64,000 nucleotides of DNA from Heterohyrax brucei. Lineage: Eukaryota; Chordata; Mammalia; Hyracoidea; Procaviidae. The stretch spans positions 11,998,001 to 12,062,000 of the forward strand of contig CM053154.1 in the NCBI GenBank assembly GCA_028571685.1, in the 5' to 3' direction. Numbering within the stretch: the stretch's first letter is position 1; each line of letters begins with the position of its first letter. Below the pieces are notes generated by a model. The model was not told the DNA's origin. It worked only from the letters and a program-made list of their open reading frames with translations, and did no database searches. Below, in pieces: positions 1 to 10,605 of this stretch. Position numbers and translations under genes: made by a program.

Positions 1-716
1 GGGTCAAGATGTTGGCCTGGAGTCCACTGGGGCTTGACTTGGCTTTCCCATCATCTGTCAGGATGGGAGGATGGAAGAGAGCCCAGTCACAGCCGGGAAT
101 TCTAATGACCTAGATCTGAAACCACCAGGTCTCCATATCCAGGACGGAATGCTAAGAGGAGCCCCTGGTACTGAAAGATCCCTCACCTAAAAGCATCAGC
201 AGCCCTATGCGAACCTGTGGCCTGGATTCTGGGATTCTTCATGCAGCTCTGCCGTGGAGAAGCTGGCTAGCCAAAGAAGAAGCACAAAGAAACTTCAGGA
301 AACTAGGCAAAGCAGTATTCATGAGTCCCAAACAAGTAGTTCAAGGAAACTGGGCCACTCAGGTCAGAAGTCATTCATCCCTCTGGGGATGGCCCCATAG
401 TTAGCCCTATGGGCAAAAGTAGGCAAGCAGAAAGGGAGGAGATTCTTGATACAGCTAAGAACCTGAGTGCAGGTGAGGTAGGGGATGGAAAGAGTTTGGA
501 GGTCATAGAGGGCTGAACTTGCTGAGAGAGCATAGGGGCCAGGCCCATGTTAGTAGGGGGGAACCCAGCTGTGGCAGTCCTGCCTCGCAGGGTCTGTTGT
601 CTGAATCACAAACAAAATCTTTGTGCACCATTATCTTTGTGATTTCTTGTTATGTTGGAGTTACCTAGAGAGGGAATTGAAAAGGGGATGTAACTTTGTT
701 CCTGTAGTCATTAAGA
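1..716. other. Unassigned unique sequence
   Basis: I see no recognisable repeat or exon here. Open frames are short and have no family resemblance. Base composition is ordinary mammalian, and no poly(A) tract or inverted repeat stands out. Confidence 0.5.
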
Positions 717-925
717 AAACCAAACCACGAAACCAACTGCTGTCAAACTGATTCCAGTTCGTGATGACATCATGTGTCTCAGAGGAGAACTGTGCACCAT
801 AGAGTTTTCATGGCTGATTTTTCATAAGTAGATCACTAGGCTTCTCTTCCAAGGCACTTCTGGGTGGACTCAAACCACTAGTCTTTCAATTAGCAGCAAA
901 TGTGTGCACCACCCAGGGACTCCAT
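717..925 (-). mobile_element. AfroSINE-type SINE, long-middle variant
   Basis: Read on the minus strand this is a tRNA-derived SINE. It begins with a head complementary to ACCACCCAGGGACTCC at the right end and finishes in the tail complementary to AAACCAAACCACGAAACC at the left. It carries the extra middle block (CTTCTGAAAAATCAGCC-like on the minus strand) that marks a longer subfamily, so it is about 210 bp instead of about 165 bp. Divergence is high. Confidence 0.8.
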
Positions 926-1214
926 GTTATTAAGAAGAGGCTTTAAAACACATGGGTCTTAAGACCTGCCCAGCTTAATGTCCCATGCGATGGTTAAATT
1001 GATGCTGCACTCTCCTCTTCAGGCTCCATCCTCTGAATGTAAGAAATGCCACCACTGAAGAGGAGTCCTCACTTGAGAGAGCTTGTACCATCTTCAGACA
1101 GCTTTTTTGAAAGCTTTTCCTTACAGTGACTTGCAGTGCAACTTCTTGCACCTTTCAAGGTGCTGATCCTACCACTCCTGCCCCCCGTCACCTCCCACCC
1201 ACTAGCTGCACCCA
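926..1214. other. Unassigned sequence
   Basis: No recognisable feature, only a short C-rich stretch near 1180-1200. Confidence 0.4.
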
Positions 1215-1620
1215 AATGATATGGTCACAACTTCTCCTGTGGTGGCAGACAACAGACAGGTTTACCCAAACTTATTGCAGAGAAAATTAATGGCTCACAA
1301 AAATGAAAAGTCCAGGGGAAGGTCTGGCTTAAGGCACAGCTAGATTCAGGCTACATGCAATGTCATCAGCACTTATCCCTTTGGAACTCTGCTCTGTCCT
1401 CTGTTGTGTTAGTTTCAATCTCAAGTTTCAGGTCGTTGCAAGATGGCAGCAAGAATTCCAGTTTTCCATCCTTCCAGGGTCAAGTGTGGCAGGATAGAAT
1501 TCTCCCTTGGTCCCAGCATGCCCAGCAAAAGTCTCATTGAATGTCATTGGCCCTGCCCAGCCCTGAACCAATCACCTTGGCCAGGGAATCATGGTGGATT
1601 GATGGTCGCAGCTTTGGGTC
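1215..1620 (-). mobile_element. Old mammalian LTR-like interspersed repeat
   Basis: The stretch holds the blocks TCCAGGGGAAGGTCTGGCTT, GCCCAGCAAAAGTCTC and CTGAACCAATCACCTTGGCC in the order I remember for a widespread old mammalian repeat. That repeat's other end (TTTTGCTCAAGCCAGTTTGA-like) is visible in the second, oppositely oriented copy at 10250-10605. I do not trust myself to name the family. Confidence 0.45.
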
Positions 1621-3404
1621 ATTTCCTTAATCCCTGCAATGGGAGTAGAACACTCACCCAAAGCCTCTGGCCTGAGAACAGAGGAAATGTAGACCCACAA
1701 ACAGAGGGTGATACTTTAGAGCAGTGAGAAGCAAACAGCCAAGGACATGTTGTTGATGCCACAACCATGCAGGGTGAAGACAACTAGCCTTCTTCTCCAG
1801 GTTCTTGGCCAACCCCAGGATCCTCAACCATTGAAAGAGAGTGGTTCTGGGTGGTCCATAGAAAAGCTTCACACCCTCTGCCTTCGTCAGTACAGTCTTG
1901 TATAGAATCACCTTTAAACAAAGCTATAATGCTACCCTAACACTTATCCTCCACTATCTGAATTCTTCCTTCTATGCTCCCTTCTCTAGTCTGTCGTCTT
2001 CCTTCGTGGTCTCTTTTTCCATTTACCAGAGTCTGCCATCAAGAAAAGGCCAAAGACTCCTTTGTCGCCTAAACCTGGATCAGGGTTTCTTGTGTGCACA
2101 CTGTTGCGTAGAATTCATGATTTAAGACAGGTTCCCCTGGTAAGGCAGATGGGTTCTATTCCCCACAGAAAGACTTCCCATGGCATCCTGGGTGCCCAGA
2201 TCCCTCAGCCCGTGGCCGCCTTCATGCATGTGAAAGTGGCTGACTCTAGGAGCTGTGGCTCCAGCAGCTGTCCACCTGGGCACATGTGCCAAGCAGGTGG
2301 AACCCTCCAGAAGCAGCATGTTGGTTGGGCCAGCAGTGAGAGGTCCCCACAAGGGTGGGAAACAGCAAGGCAGATGGGATAAAGGCAGCACCTGTTGGTC
2401 TTTACAGGATGGCTATGAAATGTGACAGTGTCTCCAGTGAAGAAGTGTAGGCCAGGAGTTCTTCCCACAGCCTCCGAAATGCTCCGTCACAGACATGAGA
2501 TAAACACGGCCATCTGTTGTTTGTGTGCGAGTGCCGTGGCTCTCACTGTGAAGCTGACCTTAGGAAAAGCATCTCAGAATTTAGGCACTCAAGTGCAACT
2601 CCCCCAGTGCTTTCACAGTGGCACATTTCGAAAGTGCTACTTCAGGAAAGCCTCTTGTATTAAGTTACATGCATGCCACGAAAATCAACTTCATCCCTTT
2701 TGGTCACACCTATGGTGTTGGATTTTGCTGTTAAACTTGAAATGTTCAGCGGATGGTGATGGAAAACTTGGCAATGGATATTGGTGATGGGTGGGCAACA
2801 CTATTGGTGTCAGATACATGTGAAAAATGTTGAACTAGCAAAGATTATATATAGGTATATATACATGTATATTTACAACATAAAAGCAAACCAAGCAGTA
2901 TTGTCTGACATGGTGGTATTATATTGACCAGATTTGGGGTCATTTCCAGAAAACCAAAGCTACTTTCAGAGAACACAGATTTGCAGCAATTTCTTATTGT
3001 CTTGTTTCCAGCAGTTACACTTTCTACGTCAGTGACGCCTACCTTGCTGCTATGAGAATAAGTCCTGGAGAAAGACAGGTAGCATCGTGACCATCAACTA
3101 TAGAGACACATCCAAGTCTTTCCACTGTCGTTGCCTGGTACAAACTTGTAGAGGATCCAAGAGGAATTGCAGAAGCCTTCATCAAGTTCAGGCTACAGCT
3201 TGAACCATGAATATCTTCCACAATAGTCTCAATAAATATCTGTCTGCTGGAAGATCTCCAGGAATGAAGAACTCACTCATTGTTCATTACTTTTCCAGAG
3301 AGTTCTATTTGTTCATGTTTGAGTAGAAACAGATTTAACATCTATGAGTTCACCTTTGGGGGCCACACAGAATAAACATAGCACCTAGTCTTCTATGGTA
3401 TGTT
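1621..3404. other. Unassigned unique sequence, 1.8 kb
   Basis: There is no SINE, LINE or LTR I can recognise. A short AT-rich patch of TATATATA-like steps lies near 2845-2875. Open frames up to about 120 codons occur but look like chance frames, with no motif, no splice context and no repeat family. Confidence 0.4.
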
Positions 3405-3760
3405 TGTGTTGTTGTTGGGTGCCATTGAGTCAGTGCCGACACACGACAACGCTATGTACAACAGAACAAATGCTGGGCAGTCCTGTGCCATGCCTACAAT
3501 CACTTCTATGCTTAAGCCCATCGTTGCAGCCACTGTGTCTATCTACCCCATGAAGGGTCTTCCTCTTTCTCACTGACTGTCCAACTCTACCAAGCACGGT
3601 GTCCTTCTCCAGGGACTGATCCCTCTTGACGGTATGTCCAAAGTATGCGAGCTGCAGTCTCACCATCTTTGCTTCCAAGGAGTACTCTGGTTGTACTCCT
3701 TTCAGAATAGATGTGGTTGTTCTTTTGGCAGTCCCTGGTACATTTGATATTCAGTATTCT
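3405..3760 (-). mobile_element. RTE-type LINE, 3' end, 5'-truncated
   Basis: The left edge has the (GTT)n-GGGTGCCATTGAGTCAG signature that is the inverted 3' tail of the RTE LINE. Rightward run blocks shared with the other minus-strand copies: CCACTGTGTCTATCTACCCC, CTTCTCCAGGGACTGATCCC and TTGCTTCCAAGGAGTACTCT. Only the end of the ORF and the 3' tail survive, so it cannot code for reverse transcriptase. Confidence 0.85.
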
Positions 3761-3849
3761 ATGGTGTAGTCTTTTTAATGATTCTATGATGAGAAATAGA
3801 TGAATAAATTTTCTCCCTGGCCTTCTCTTTTCTATTCTAAAATACACTA

Positions 3850-3985
3850 TATAGAATATTTCAGAATCCCTGCAAATCAAAAATAAGGAGCAACAACCCA
3901 ATTTGAAAAATGCATAAAGGACGTAAATAAGAACTACACAAAAATGCAAATGAATAACCAAACAATGGAAGGAAAGATGATCAGT
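3850..3985 (+). mobile_element. Old L1 fragment (late ORF2 region)
   Basis: The sequence around CAACAACCCAATTTGAAAAA and ACACAAAAATGCAAATGAAT matches the conserved L1 ORF2 stretch before the final zinc-knuckle-less tail. It closely parallels 5240-5340, which holds the same segment. It is short, degraded and non-coding. Confidence 0.65.
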
Positions 3986-4474
3986 TCTTTCATCTCCTTT
4001 CATGCAGTAGTATTTATGAGACCTCTGAGGAGATGCCCCTAGACTCAACGATGATATGGCTAAGACAAATTCTGCACAACAAAAGGCATAGTTTCGGCTT
4101 CGAGGATAGAGGTAAGGCACAGAGGAGTGAATCTACCCTTTTATATCCTTTAAGCAGGTGTTGTTCCATCAGAAGAGAAAAAAGTCTTATGTTAAGGAAG
4201 TCTTCAGGGAGAGATGGCAATTTGTTTTTCAGAAAGCTGTATGTTAGGAACTTTCTTTCCTGGTAGGATCTTCCTGTGCTTTGCACATTTATCATTGGAG
4301 AAGCCAGAGTATCTCTTTTCTCTCTGAATCCAAGAAAAATCTTTTTGTGGGAGCTACCATTTGGATGCCCATTGCCAGTGATACTGTGGTATCTTTAGAA
4401 CCTTAGGACATTAATAAAAGAAAAGTAAAAAGCCTTCAGACTCAGCATATATTCTCTAGCTCTGCTCTCTCAGT
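3986..4474. other. Unassigned sequence
   Basis: No recognised repeat. Open frames here are short and lack motifs. Confidence 0.35.
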
Positions 4475-4620
4475 GCAATGGATCGATGCAACAGTTCAGA
4501 CAATGGCTTGAACATGGCAATGACTGAGGAAGGCAGAGGGCAGGGCAGCACTTCCTTCTGATACAGCTAAGGTCACTGTGAGTTGGTGTTGACTTGACTG
4601 CACCTACCAACAACAACAGC
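4475..4620 (+). mobile_element. RTE-type LINE, terminal 3' fragment
   Basis: The block GATCGATGCAACAGTTCAGA and the tail TTGACTTGACTGCACCTACC followed by AACAACAACAGCAG are the last 150 bp or so of the RTE LINE in plus orientation. The (CAA)n-like end is the usual RTE short-repeat tail. Confidence 0.7.
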
Positions 4621-4779
4621 AGTTCTGCCCTTACATTTTTCAGAAATCAAGAGCCTTACCAAGAACCCACAGGAAGCCAAGGTCAGGGCCAGGAGCAAAC
4701 CCCAAGTCTCCCCAGTGAGGGATAATGCTCATTCATGGCACGCTGCGGAATCCTGGCTCATCTGTATCCTTGGGATCTA

Positions 4780-5345
4780 CTAGCCCTGAGCAGGACCCAA
4801 GAGAGGTGGAGGCAGAAAATAAAAAGAAGTTGGTGGACTCACATAAATGGACAATTTGTTTTGACAAAGGTGTCAAAGCAATTCAGTGTGGATGGTCCTT
4901 TCAATGAGAAATACTGCAAATCCTTGTGGGGAAAAAGTGAACTTCAGTCTCTACTTCACGCCACACGCAAAAATTAATTTGAGATGGAACATAAACATAA
5001 AGGCTAGCATCATGAAGCTTCTAGAAGAAGACGTAGGAGGAAATCTTCACAAAGTACTTTCTGTATTTCCTGAGATACAAAAAGCAACAGCCATAAATGA
5101 GGAAATTGATACATTGAACTTCATCCAAATTAAAACTGCTCTTTGGAAGGCACTGGAAAGGAAATGAAAAGTTTAGTCTCAGATGAGGAGAAGAGATCTG
5201 TGGTATGTATAACTAACAGAGGACTGGTATTCAGAATATTTAAGAATCCTGCAACTCAATAATCAGAAGCGACAACCCAGTTGGAACAATAGATAAAGAA
5301 TATGAATAAGCACTTTGAAAAAATGCAAATGAAGGACCAAAAAAA
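4780..5345 (+). mobile_element. Old L1, ORF2 C-terminal region (left part)
   Basis: Blocks such as GGACAATTTGTTTTGACAAA, AACTTCATCCAAATTAAAAC and CTGCAACTCAATAATCAGAA follow the order of the distal L1 ORF2. The reading frame is broken many times. The element stops at about 5345, where an RTE copy begins, and resumes at about 6040 with the next L1 segment (CATCAGGGAAATGTAAACCA), so the two pieces are one interrupted L1. Confidence 0.8.
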
Positions 5346-5349
5346 CACA

Positions 5350-6038
5350 AGGAAAATGATCAGCATAAAAATTCTCTCAACTGGACCAGTAAGTAACATC
5401 ATGATAAATGAAGAAAATATTGAAGTTGTTAGAAATTTCATTTTACTTGGATACACAACGCCCACAGAAGCAGCACTCGAGAAATCAAATGACATATTGC
5501 ATTAGGCAAATCTGCTGCAAAAGATCTCTTCAAAGTATTAAAAGACAAAGATGTCACTTGGAGGACTCAGGTGTGCCTGCACCGAGCCATAGTCTCTTTC
5601 TTCATTTGCTTCGTATGCATACAATGAATAAGGACAATGGATAAGGAAAACCAAAGAAGAATTCATGCCTTTGAAGTACAGTATTGGAGAAAATTGAATA
5701 TACCATGAGTGCCTGCAGAACAAACAAATTTGTCTTGGAAGAGGTACAACCAGAATACACCTTAGAAAGGAGGATGGTGACACTGTGTCTCCTGTATACT
5801 GGATAGTTGTCAAAAGGGCCCCGTCCCTAGAGAAGGACATCACGCTTGGTAAAGTAGAAGGTCAGTGGAAAAGAGGAAGACCCTCAATGAGATGGACTCA
5901 CACAGTGGCTGCCAACAAAGGGCTCAAGCCCAGCAATGATTGTGGGGACAGGGCAGGACCAGGCAACGTTTTGTTCTGTCATCCACAGCATCCCTATGAG
6001 TGGGAACTAATTCAATGACATCCAACAATCGCTACAAC
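5350..6038 (+). mobile_element. RTE-type LINE, 5'-truncated copy inside old L1
   Basis: This covers the end of the reverse-transcriptase ORF and the 3' tail. Translated pieces contain DILGY-like and EKDITLGKVEGQWKRGRPSM segments shared with the RTE copy at 44448-45955. The end reads GCATCCCTATGAGTGGGAAC followed by a decayed tail. Frameshifts and stops split it. It sits between two contiguous halves of an L1, so it arrived later than that L1. Confidence 0.85.
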
Positions 6039-6620
6039 GTAACTAGTCATCAGGGAAATGTAAACCAAAGTCACAGTGAAATTCGACTACACACCCAGCG
6101 GAGTACCTAAAAATCAAAAAGACTGACAACACCAAGTGTTGGAGAGGATATGAAACTGCTTCAAGTCTGGTACCCTGCTGCCAGGAGTATCAAATGGTAC
6201 AACCGCTTGGAAGGAAACAGTTTAACTGCTGCCAGGAGTATCAAATGGTTTCAAATGGTACAACCGCTTGGAAGGAAACAGTTTAACTGCCTTTTGTTAC
6301 TGGTGTTCAAGGTTAAACACCAATAATTCCATTACTGGATAGTTCCAAGATAAGTGAAAATATATGTATATGAGAAGATTTAGACAAAATATCCATCGCT
6401 TTACTCTTAAGAACCAAAATACTGGAAACAACCTAAATTCCCATTAAGAGGAAAATAGCGGCACGTCCCTACAGTAAATACTATGATAATAAAAAGGAAA
6501 GGGCTGTAGATGCAGGTACATTATCTATCTCTCTATATGGACATGTTCATGTAGTCATTGCAACTGGAAGTTTGGGGTAATTATGCTAATTGAATTATGA
6601 GTAATTATGGTAATCAGGGC
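6039..6620 (+). mobile_element. Old L1, right part after RTE insertion
   Basis: This continues from 5345 through the ORF2 end (ACACACCCAGCGGAGTACCT region, ACCCTGCTGCCAGGAGTATC) into the 3' part with ACATGTTCATGTAGTCATTG. It contains a local tandem duplication at 6175-6288. The boundary with flanking DNA near 6620 is uncertain. Confidence 0.65.
6175..6288. repeat. Two-copy tandem duplication within old L1
   Basis: A 51-bp unit starting CTGCTGCCAGGAGTATCAAA (6175-6225) is repeated directly at 6226-6288. The second copy also carries an 11-bp internal duplication (TCAAATGGTTT). The copies are otherwise almost identical, so the event is much younger than the L1 that hosts it. Confidence 0.95.
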
Positions 6621-6663
6621 CAGAGAGGAGGACAGACTGAGAAAGCGGTAGGTCCTTAAACTA

Positions 6664-6829
6664 ATCTAAACCACATCCACTGCCATCAAGTGGATTCTGA
6701 CTCATAGTAACCCTGAAGGACAGAAACAAACTGTTCCATTGAGGTTCCAAGGAATACCTGGTAGATGCAAACTGCCAACCTTTTGATTAGCAGTTGTAGG
6801 AGTTAACCATTAGGCCACCAAGACTTCCC
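6664..6829 (-). mobile_element. AfroSINE-type SINE
   Basis: Inverted SINE. It has the tail block CCACTGCCATCAAGTGGATT, a middle GTTCCATTGAGGTTCCAAGG, an inverted B-box AACTGCCAACCTTTTGATTA and an inverted A-box head ending AGGCCACCAAGACTTCC. Full length, about 165 bp. Confidence 0.9.
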
Positions 6830-7540
6830 ATTAAACTTAAGGCAGCTGCTGTTTTCATAACAAAGGTGAACTGATATTTGGAGGGCAAATTTCAAACACC
6901 CACCACCTGATTGCATCTCCCTAGAAGGTGATTGCTAGAGCGGGCTTGACGTTCACTGCTTGTTCCCTAAAACAAATACCTGGCAAACAGTAGTCAGTAA
7001 GTATTAACATTGTTGCAAGCACAAATGTGTGAGTGCAGGGCTAAGGGGGGGTGGAGGATAATCTGCTAAATGTGGTGATTCTGCTTTCCTCCCCTCTCCA
7101 TGTTGTCCAAACAAGGATTTCAACAAACAGAGGGCTCGCACTCTACCCCAGGGACATCTCCCGCTCCTGTGAAATCCGCCTGTCTCAAGGTTCGTTCAGC
7201 AATCGAGCTTAACACAGACGGTACATGTTTCTCTCACAGGGCAGGTGACATTGAAGCATTTCACAAGGCAATATATATTAAGACTGCATCTGGAAGCCTG
7301 ACTTCTAAAAATGTCTTCTCCACTGTTTATTTTCTTTCAAAGAGATTCAGAAGAATCTATTGCACGAGACAACATGCCCAGAGCAGTGAGGGACGGACGG
7401 ACATGTAGCAGGACTTAGTGGCCCCACACAGCGCTGCCCACTACCGACAGCACAGGACCCCGGATTTCCAGATGTGCTGCCCTGCAGATACACAGGCTTT
7501 GCTGGTGCCGTACATGAAACTGTCTCCCTCCCAGGACCGG
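6830..7540. other. Unassigned unique sequence
   Basis: Nothing recognised except a G-run near 7043-7050. A 102-codon open frame (7100-7408) has no motif that I recognise and no splice context I can defend. Confidence 0.4.
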
Positions 7541-7652
7541 TGATCGCTTTATCTGACTTGCTACTGACCAGTTTCTCCAACTACGACTCCCAAAGCTGTG
7601 GAGTCGCCATTCATGAACTCCTGGGATTTGAAGAAGTATATGAAACCCCCAA
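7541..7652. repeat. Unidentified repeat, copy 1
   Basis: This stretch aligns over about 110 bp with 9721-9832. Shared blocks are ACTTGCTACT, TTCTCCA, CAAAGCTGTGGAGT, TTCATGAAC and CTGGGAT. I estimate about 75 percent identity by eye. I do not recognise the family. It could be a small old transposon or a decayed exon-like segment. Confidence 0.6.
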
Positions 7653-7761
7653 AGTTGTTTGCACGTTTTGAGGTATATGGTTTTTTTTCTTCTGATAAGA
7701 GGTCCATATTTTTTACATGATTCTCCAAAAGCTTCATGGAAAAGAAAGTCAAGGATTTCTG

Positions 7762-8340
7762 TGTTATAAATTACGTCTCTCGAAAATATGTTTTGTGAAT
7801 CCTCAACTCAGTGTCTGTGGTTGTCATCCCATTTGGGAATGGGTTGTCTGTGTCATGTTAATGAAGGAGAATTAGTATAGGATGTATCTTGAGTCGATCT
7901 CTTTTGAGATCTAACACCCCAAATCCCACTGTTCTCAAGTCGATTCCAACTCATAGTGACTCTATAGGACAGACTAGAGCTGCCCCATAGAATTTCCAAG
8001 GAGCATCTGGTGGAATCGAACTGCCAGCCTTTCAGTGTGAAGACATAGCAGTTAACCACTATGCCACCAGGGTGTCCATTTTTAAGATATGAAAGAGATT
8101 AAACAAGAGCAGAGATGGGGGAAGTGAGATGCCAAGCCCCATGAAGACTGCCAAAGAGCAGAAGTTCAAAGGCACAAGGATCTTCCTCCAGAGCCAACAG
8201 AGAGAGAAAGCCTTCTTCTTAGAGCCAGGATCCTGAATTTGAACTTCTAGCCCCCTAAATGTGAGGAAATACATTTCTGCTTGTTAAAGCCTCCCACTTA
8301 TGGAATTTCTGTTACACTGCTTAAGCAATTATCTAACAAA
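7762..8340 (+). mobile_element. MaLR-type LTR (MLT1/MST-like), interrupted by SINE
   Basis: The left end TGTTATAAATTACGTCTCTC matches the decayed LTR start TGTTATGGATTGAATTGTGT. ATCCCATTTGGGAATGGGTT and TTGAGTCGATCTCTTTTGAG follow, and after the SINE come CCTCCAGAGCCAACAGAGAG and TTGTTAAAGCCTCCCACTTA. Both LTR ends are present with no internal sequence, so this is a solo LTR. An AfroSINE occupies 7911-8078. Confidence 0.85.
7911..8078 (-). mobile_element. AfroSINE-type SINE inside MaLR LTR
   Basis: Inverted full-length SINE: TCAAGTCGATTCCAACTCAT near the left, CCCATAGAATTTCCAAGGAG in the middle, AACCACTATGCCACCAGGGT at the right. It is flanked by TTTTGAGAT and TTAAGATAT of the LTR, so the insertion cut the LTR's GAGATATAAAAGAG block. 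Confidence 0.92.
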
Positions 8341-8411
8341 TCACCTATGGCCCCAATAAGTGTTCATAAGCAGCAATTTAGTCTTATGCCCTGGATGCAT
8401 TCAGTGGCCTC

Positions 8412-8866
8412 TGTCTTAGTCACCTGGTACTGCTCCAACAGAAACTATCACGAGTGGAAGGCTTTATGAAGAGAAATTTTATTTGACACAGTCCAGTAAG
8501 CCACAAATCCATTAAGAAGTTACAAATCCAGTCAATAAGAGAAGTTATCGCAGTCCAGTGGGATGAGTCCAAATCCAGTGAACCATCTCGGCACAGGAGC
8601 CTCAGGTCTGAAGGACGTGCGCTCCTCTCAGTGCTGCTTTATTGGTGGTGTGAGGTTCTCGGCTCTCTATGCTCACTTCTCTTCTTTCTGTCCCACGGCT
8701 GGTAACTTGAGACCTGCCTCACCAGCACAACTGCAACCCATTCTCCATCATCAGTATCACAGAGGCAAGATTCACAGCACATGGGAGGAATTGCACCATA
8801 CTGGGACTCATAGCCATGTCAAATCAACACATACGCTTTTGGGGGGACACAATTTAATCCATGTCA
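8412..8866 (-). mobile_element. MaLR-type solo LTR
   Basis: The inverted LTR runs from TGTCTTAGTCACCTGGTACT to GGGGACACAATTTAATCCAT plus GTCA, so the ends are TG...CA. Flanking 5-mers GCCTC (8407-8411) and GCATC (8867-8871) look like one target-site duplication with a single substitution. No internal retroviral sequence is present. Confidence 0.9.
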
Positions 8867-8974
8867 GCATCTTTTTAATGGTTCCCATTGGCTGACAGGG
8901 ATTTTCTCCAATGGCCATACCTGAAATAAGGTCTAGCTGGCCATCTGACTTAGTCTACCAGTCTATCCAACCTA

Positions 8975-9690
8975 GCTGTGCTGACATGAAAATTAAGTTT
9001 TCTCTCTGAGTCTTCTGCACACCATATTGGTGAGTGGCTTCTGGGGTCTTGCCATTTGAGTAACATCAGCTGGTCCCAGGCCACCTGAAACAAGTGACAA
9101 CCAAGAACATGAAACATACCAGGGACTTGCGTCCAGGAGACAGAAGGACCCATGTGATTGGGAGACTATATCAGCATGAGACCAGAAGAACTAGATGGTG
9201 CCTGGCCACCACCAAAGACAGCCCTGATAGGGGACACGATGTAGTTTCCAATGTAGCATGAGAAAAAGAGATGTGCATATCAATAACTCTATTAAAAGAT
9301 TAGAAATGATGGTCTGACAGCCTAGAGGGTCCCCTAACAACATGGCCTCTAGACTGGCTGCTGGCCGAGAGCTGAAACCAGGACTGAAGCCACCACTTCA
9401 GACAAAGAATGGACTCAGAATGGGGACACAGAGTGATGCAGGTGGTGTGTGTAATTTGTGCTTTAGTATAGATATGAGGCTGTCCTACTGGTCTCTTTTT
9501 AGAGGGGAGAGAGGAGGGGACAGGTGTTGGTTGAGTGGATACTGAAAGTAAAGTGAAAAAGGAGAGTGACCTGTCACAGGGTGAGAAGAGCAGATAGAGT
9601 TGCAGACAGGTGGGTACTTGGGGTTTTATATGGAAAATTGACTTGGATTGTAAACTTTCACTTAATCACAATTTAAAAAAAGGTTTTTTT
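8975..9690 (+). mobile_element. Lineage L1, 3'UTR fragment
   Basis: This shares ordered blocks with the 3'UTR of the full-length L1 at 28971-29965: ACACCATATTGGTGAGTGGC, CCAGAAGAACTAGATGGTGC, GGCCACCACCAAAGACAGCC and TTGTAAACTTTCACTTAATC with a following A-run. It is 5'-truncated, with no ORF2 sequence. Confidence 0.9.
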
Positions 9691-9720
9691 ATTAAAATGA
9701 AAATGCCCTCTCGTAGGAAT

Positions 9721-9832
9721 AGATTGCCTTCTTTAACTTGCTACTTGATCAACTTCTCCAGCTGTGATTCTCAAAGCTGTGGAGTTCTCTGTTCATGAAC
9801 CACTGGGATCTGAGACGGTACATGCCCCCACA
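9721..9832. repeat. Unidentified repeat, copy 2
   Basis: Second copy of the sequence at 7541-7652, in the same orientation. It begins about 30 bp after the L1 tail. Shared core: CAAAGCTGTGGAGTTC then GTTCATGAAC and CTGGGATCTGAGA. No terminal repeats or poly(A) are clear. Confidence 0.6.
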
Positions 9833-9934
9833 ACACTCTAAAATGCTATCCGTCACTAGGGCTGCCTTCTGGAAGGAAACACTCCACCTCCTCAGGACAG
9901 GCATCTGCAGAGCTTTGTGTCCTCCACTGTCTGC

Positions 9935-9958
9935 TTTTTTTTTTTTTTTTTTTTTTTT
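9935..9958. repeat. Poly(T) tract of 24
   Basis: An uninterrupted 24-base T run. It could be the tail of a minus-strand retroposed copy lying to its right, but I see no polyadenylation signal just upstream on the minus strand and cannot identify a source. Confidence 0.9.
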
Positions 9959-10249
9959 GCCCCATCTCCCTTGTTAACTTAGAGGTACTTATGCAAAATT
10001 CCCAAGACTCACTCAAGCATTCAGATGACCAGTCCAGACAAACCACAGTACTGGCATTTGATGGCAAGCTGCTCAAGGCCCACTTTCTTGAGATCTGTAG
10101 ACCCTGAGGGAGTGGGCCTCTTTTGCTCTTGCTGTCCAGCATCCCTCTGTCCTTGTTATCCTGAGGGCCTTTCATTTTCATCTGGGGACCACCCCTCGCC
10201 CGCCCTCCAATCTTGTGCTTCCAGTGGAGCAGACCATGTTTCAGGGCTC

Positions 10250-10605
10250 AAGGGTCTGTACTGGACTTGGGCCTGGCCAATCAGAGTGCACATGGTCCTG
10301 ACCCATGTGATGACTCAGAAATGGATGCACAGCCCAGGTAGAGCCAATCAGAGGCAATGCTGCTGCTGCTCAGACTGTGAGAAAGACCCACTTTCTTCTC
10401 CTCAGGAAGCAGAGCTTGCAGGGTGCAGGTGTGCACTGGGCGCGCTGCCTTCAGGTAGGTCCTGAGAATTAAGCTTCAGAGGGCAGAGATAAGCCTTGTG
10501 AGGATGGGAGCCCTGCTGACTTGGATGGAGCCCTGAGGCAATCCCTGAAGCACTCCTCCTTTTGTTCAAGACAATTTGATTTGAATCTTTTGGGTCCCAG
10601 TGATC
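10250..10605 (+). mobile_element. Old mammalian LTR-like interspersed repeat
   Basis: Plus-strand copy of the family at 1215-1620. It shows CTGGCCAATCAGAGTGCACA, GAGCCAATCAGAGGCAATGC and the terminal block TTTTGTTCAAGACAATTTGA followed by GAATCTTTTGGGTCC. This corresponds to the TTTTGCTTAAGCCAGTTTGA-type terminus I associate with this repeat. Confidence 0.5.

Noticed and set aside
2842-2880. An AT-rich origin or matrix-attachment site
   Set aside because: A short TATA-rich patch alone is not evidence of function.
3587-4120. A 177-codon minus-strand frame
   Set aside because: It crosses an RTE 3' fragment, an old L1 piece and unassigned DNA. A real protein would not span independent insertions like this without other support.
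7541-7652. A conserved coding exon (LLTSFSNYDSQSCGVAIHELL)
   Set aside because: The second copy at 9721-9832 shifts frame after the shared block. It also has no splice sites I can defend, so a repeat is more economical.
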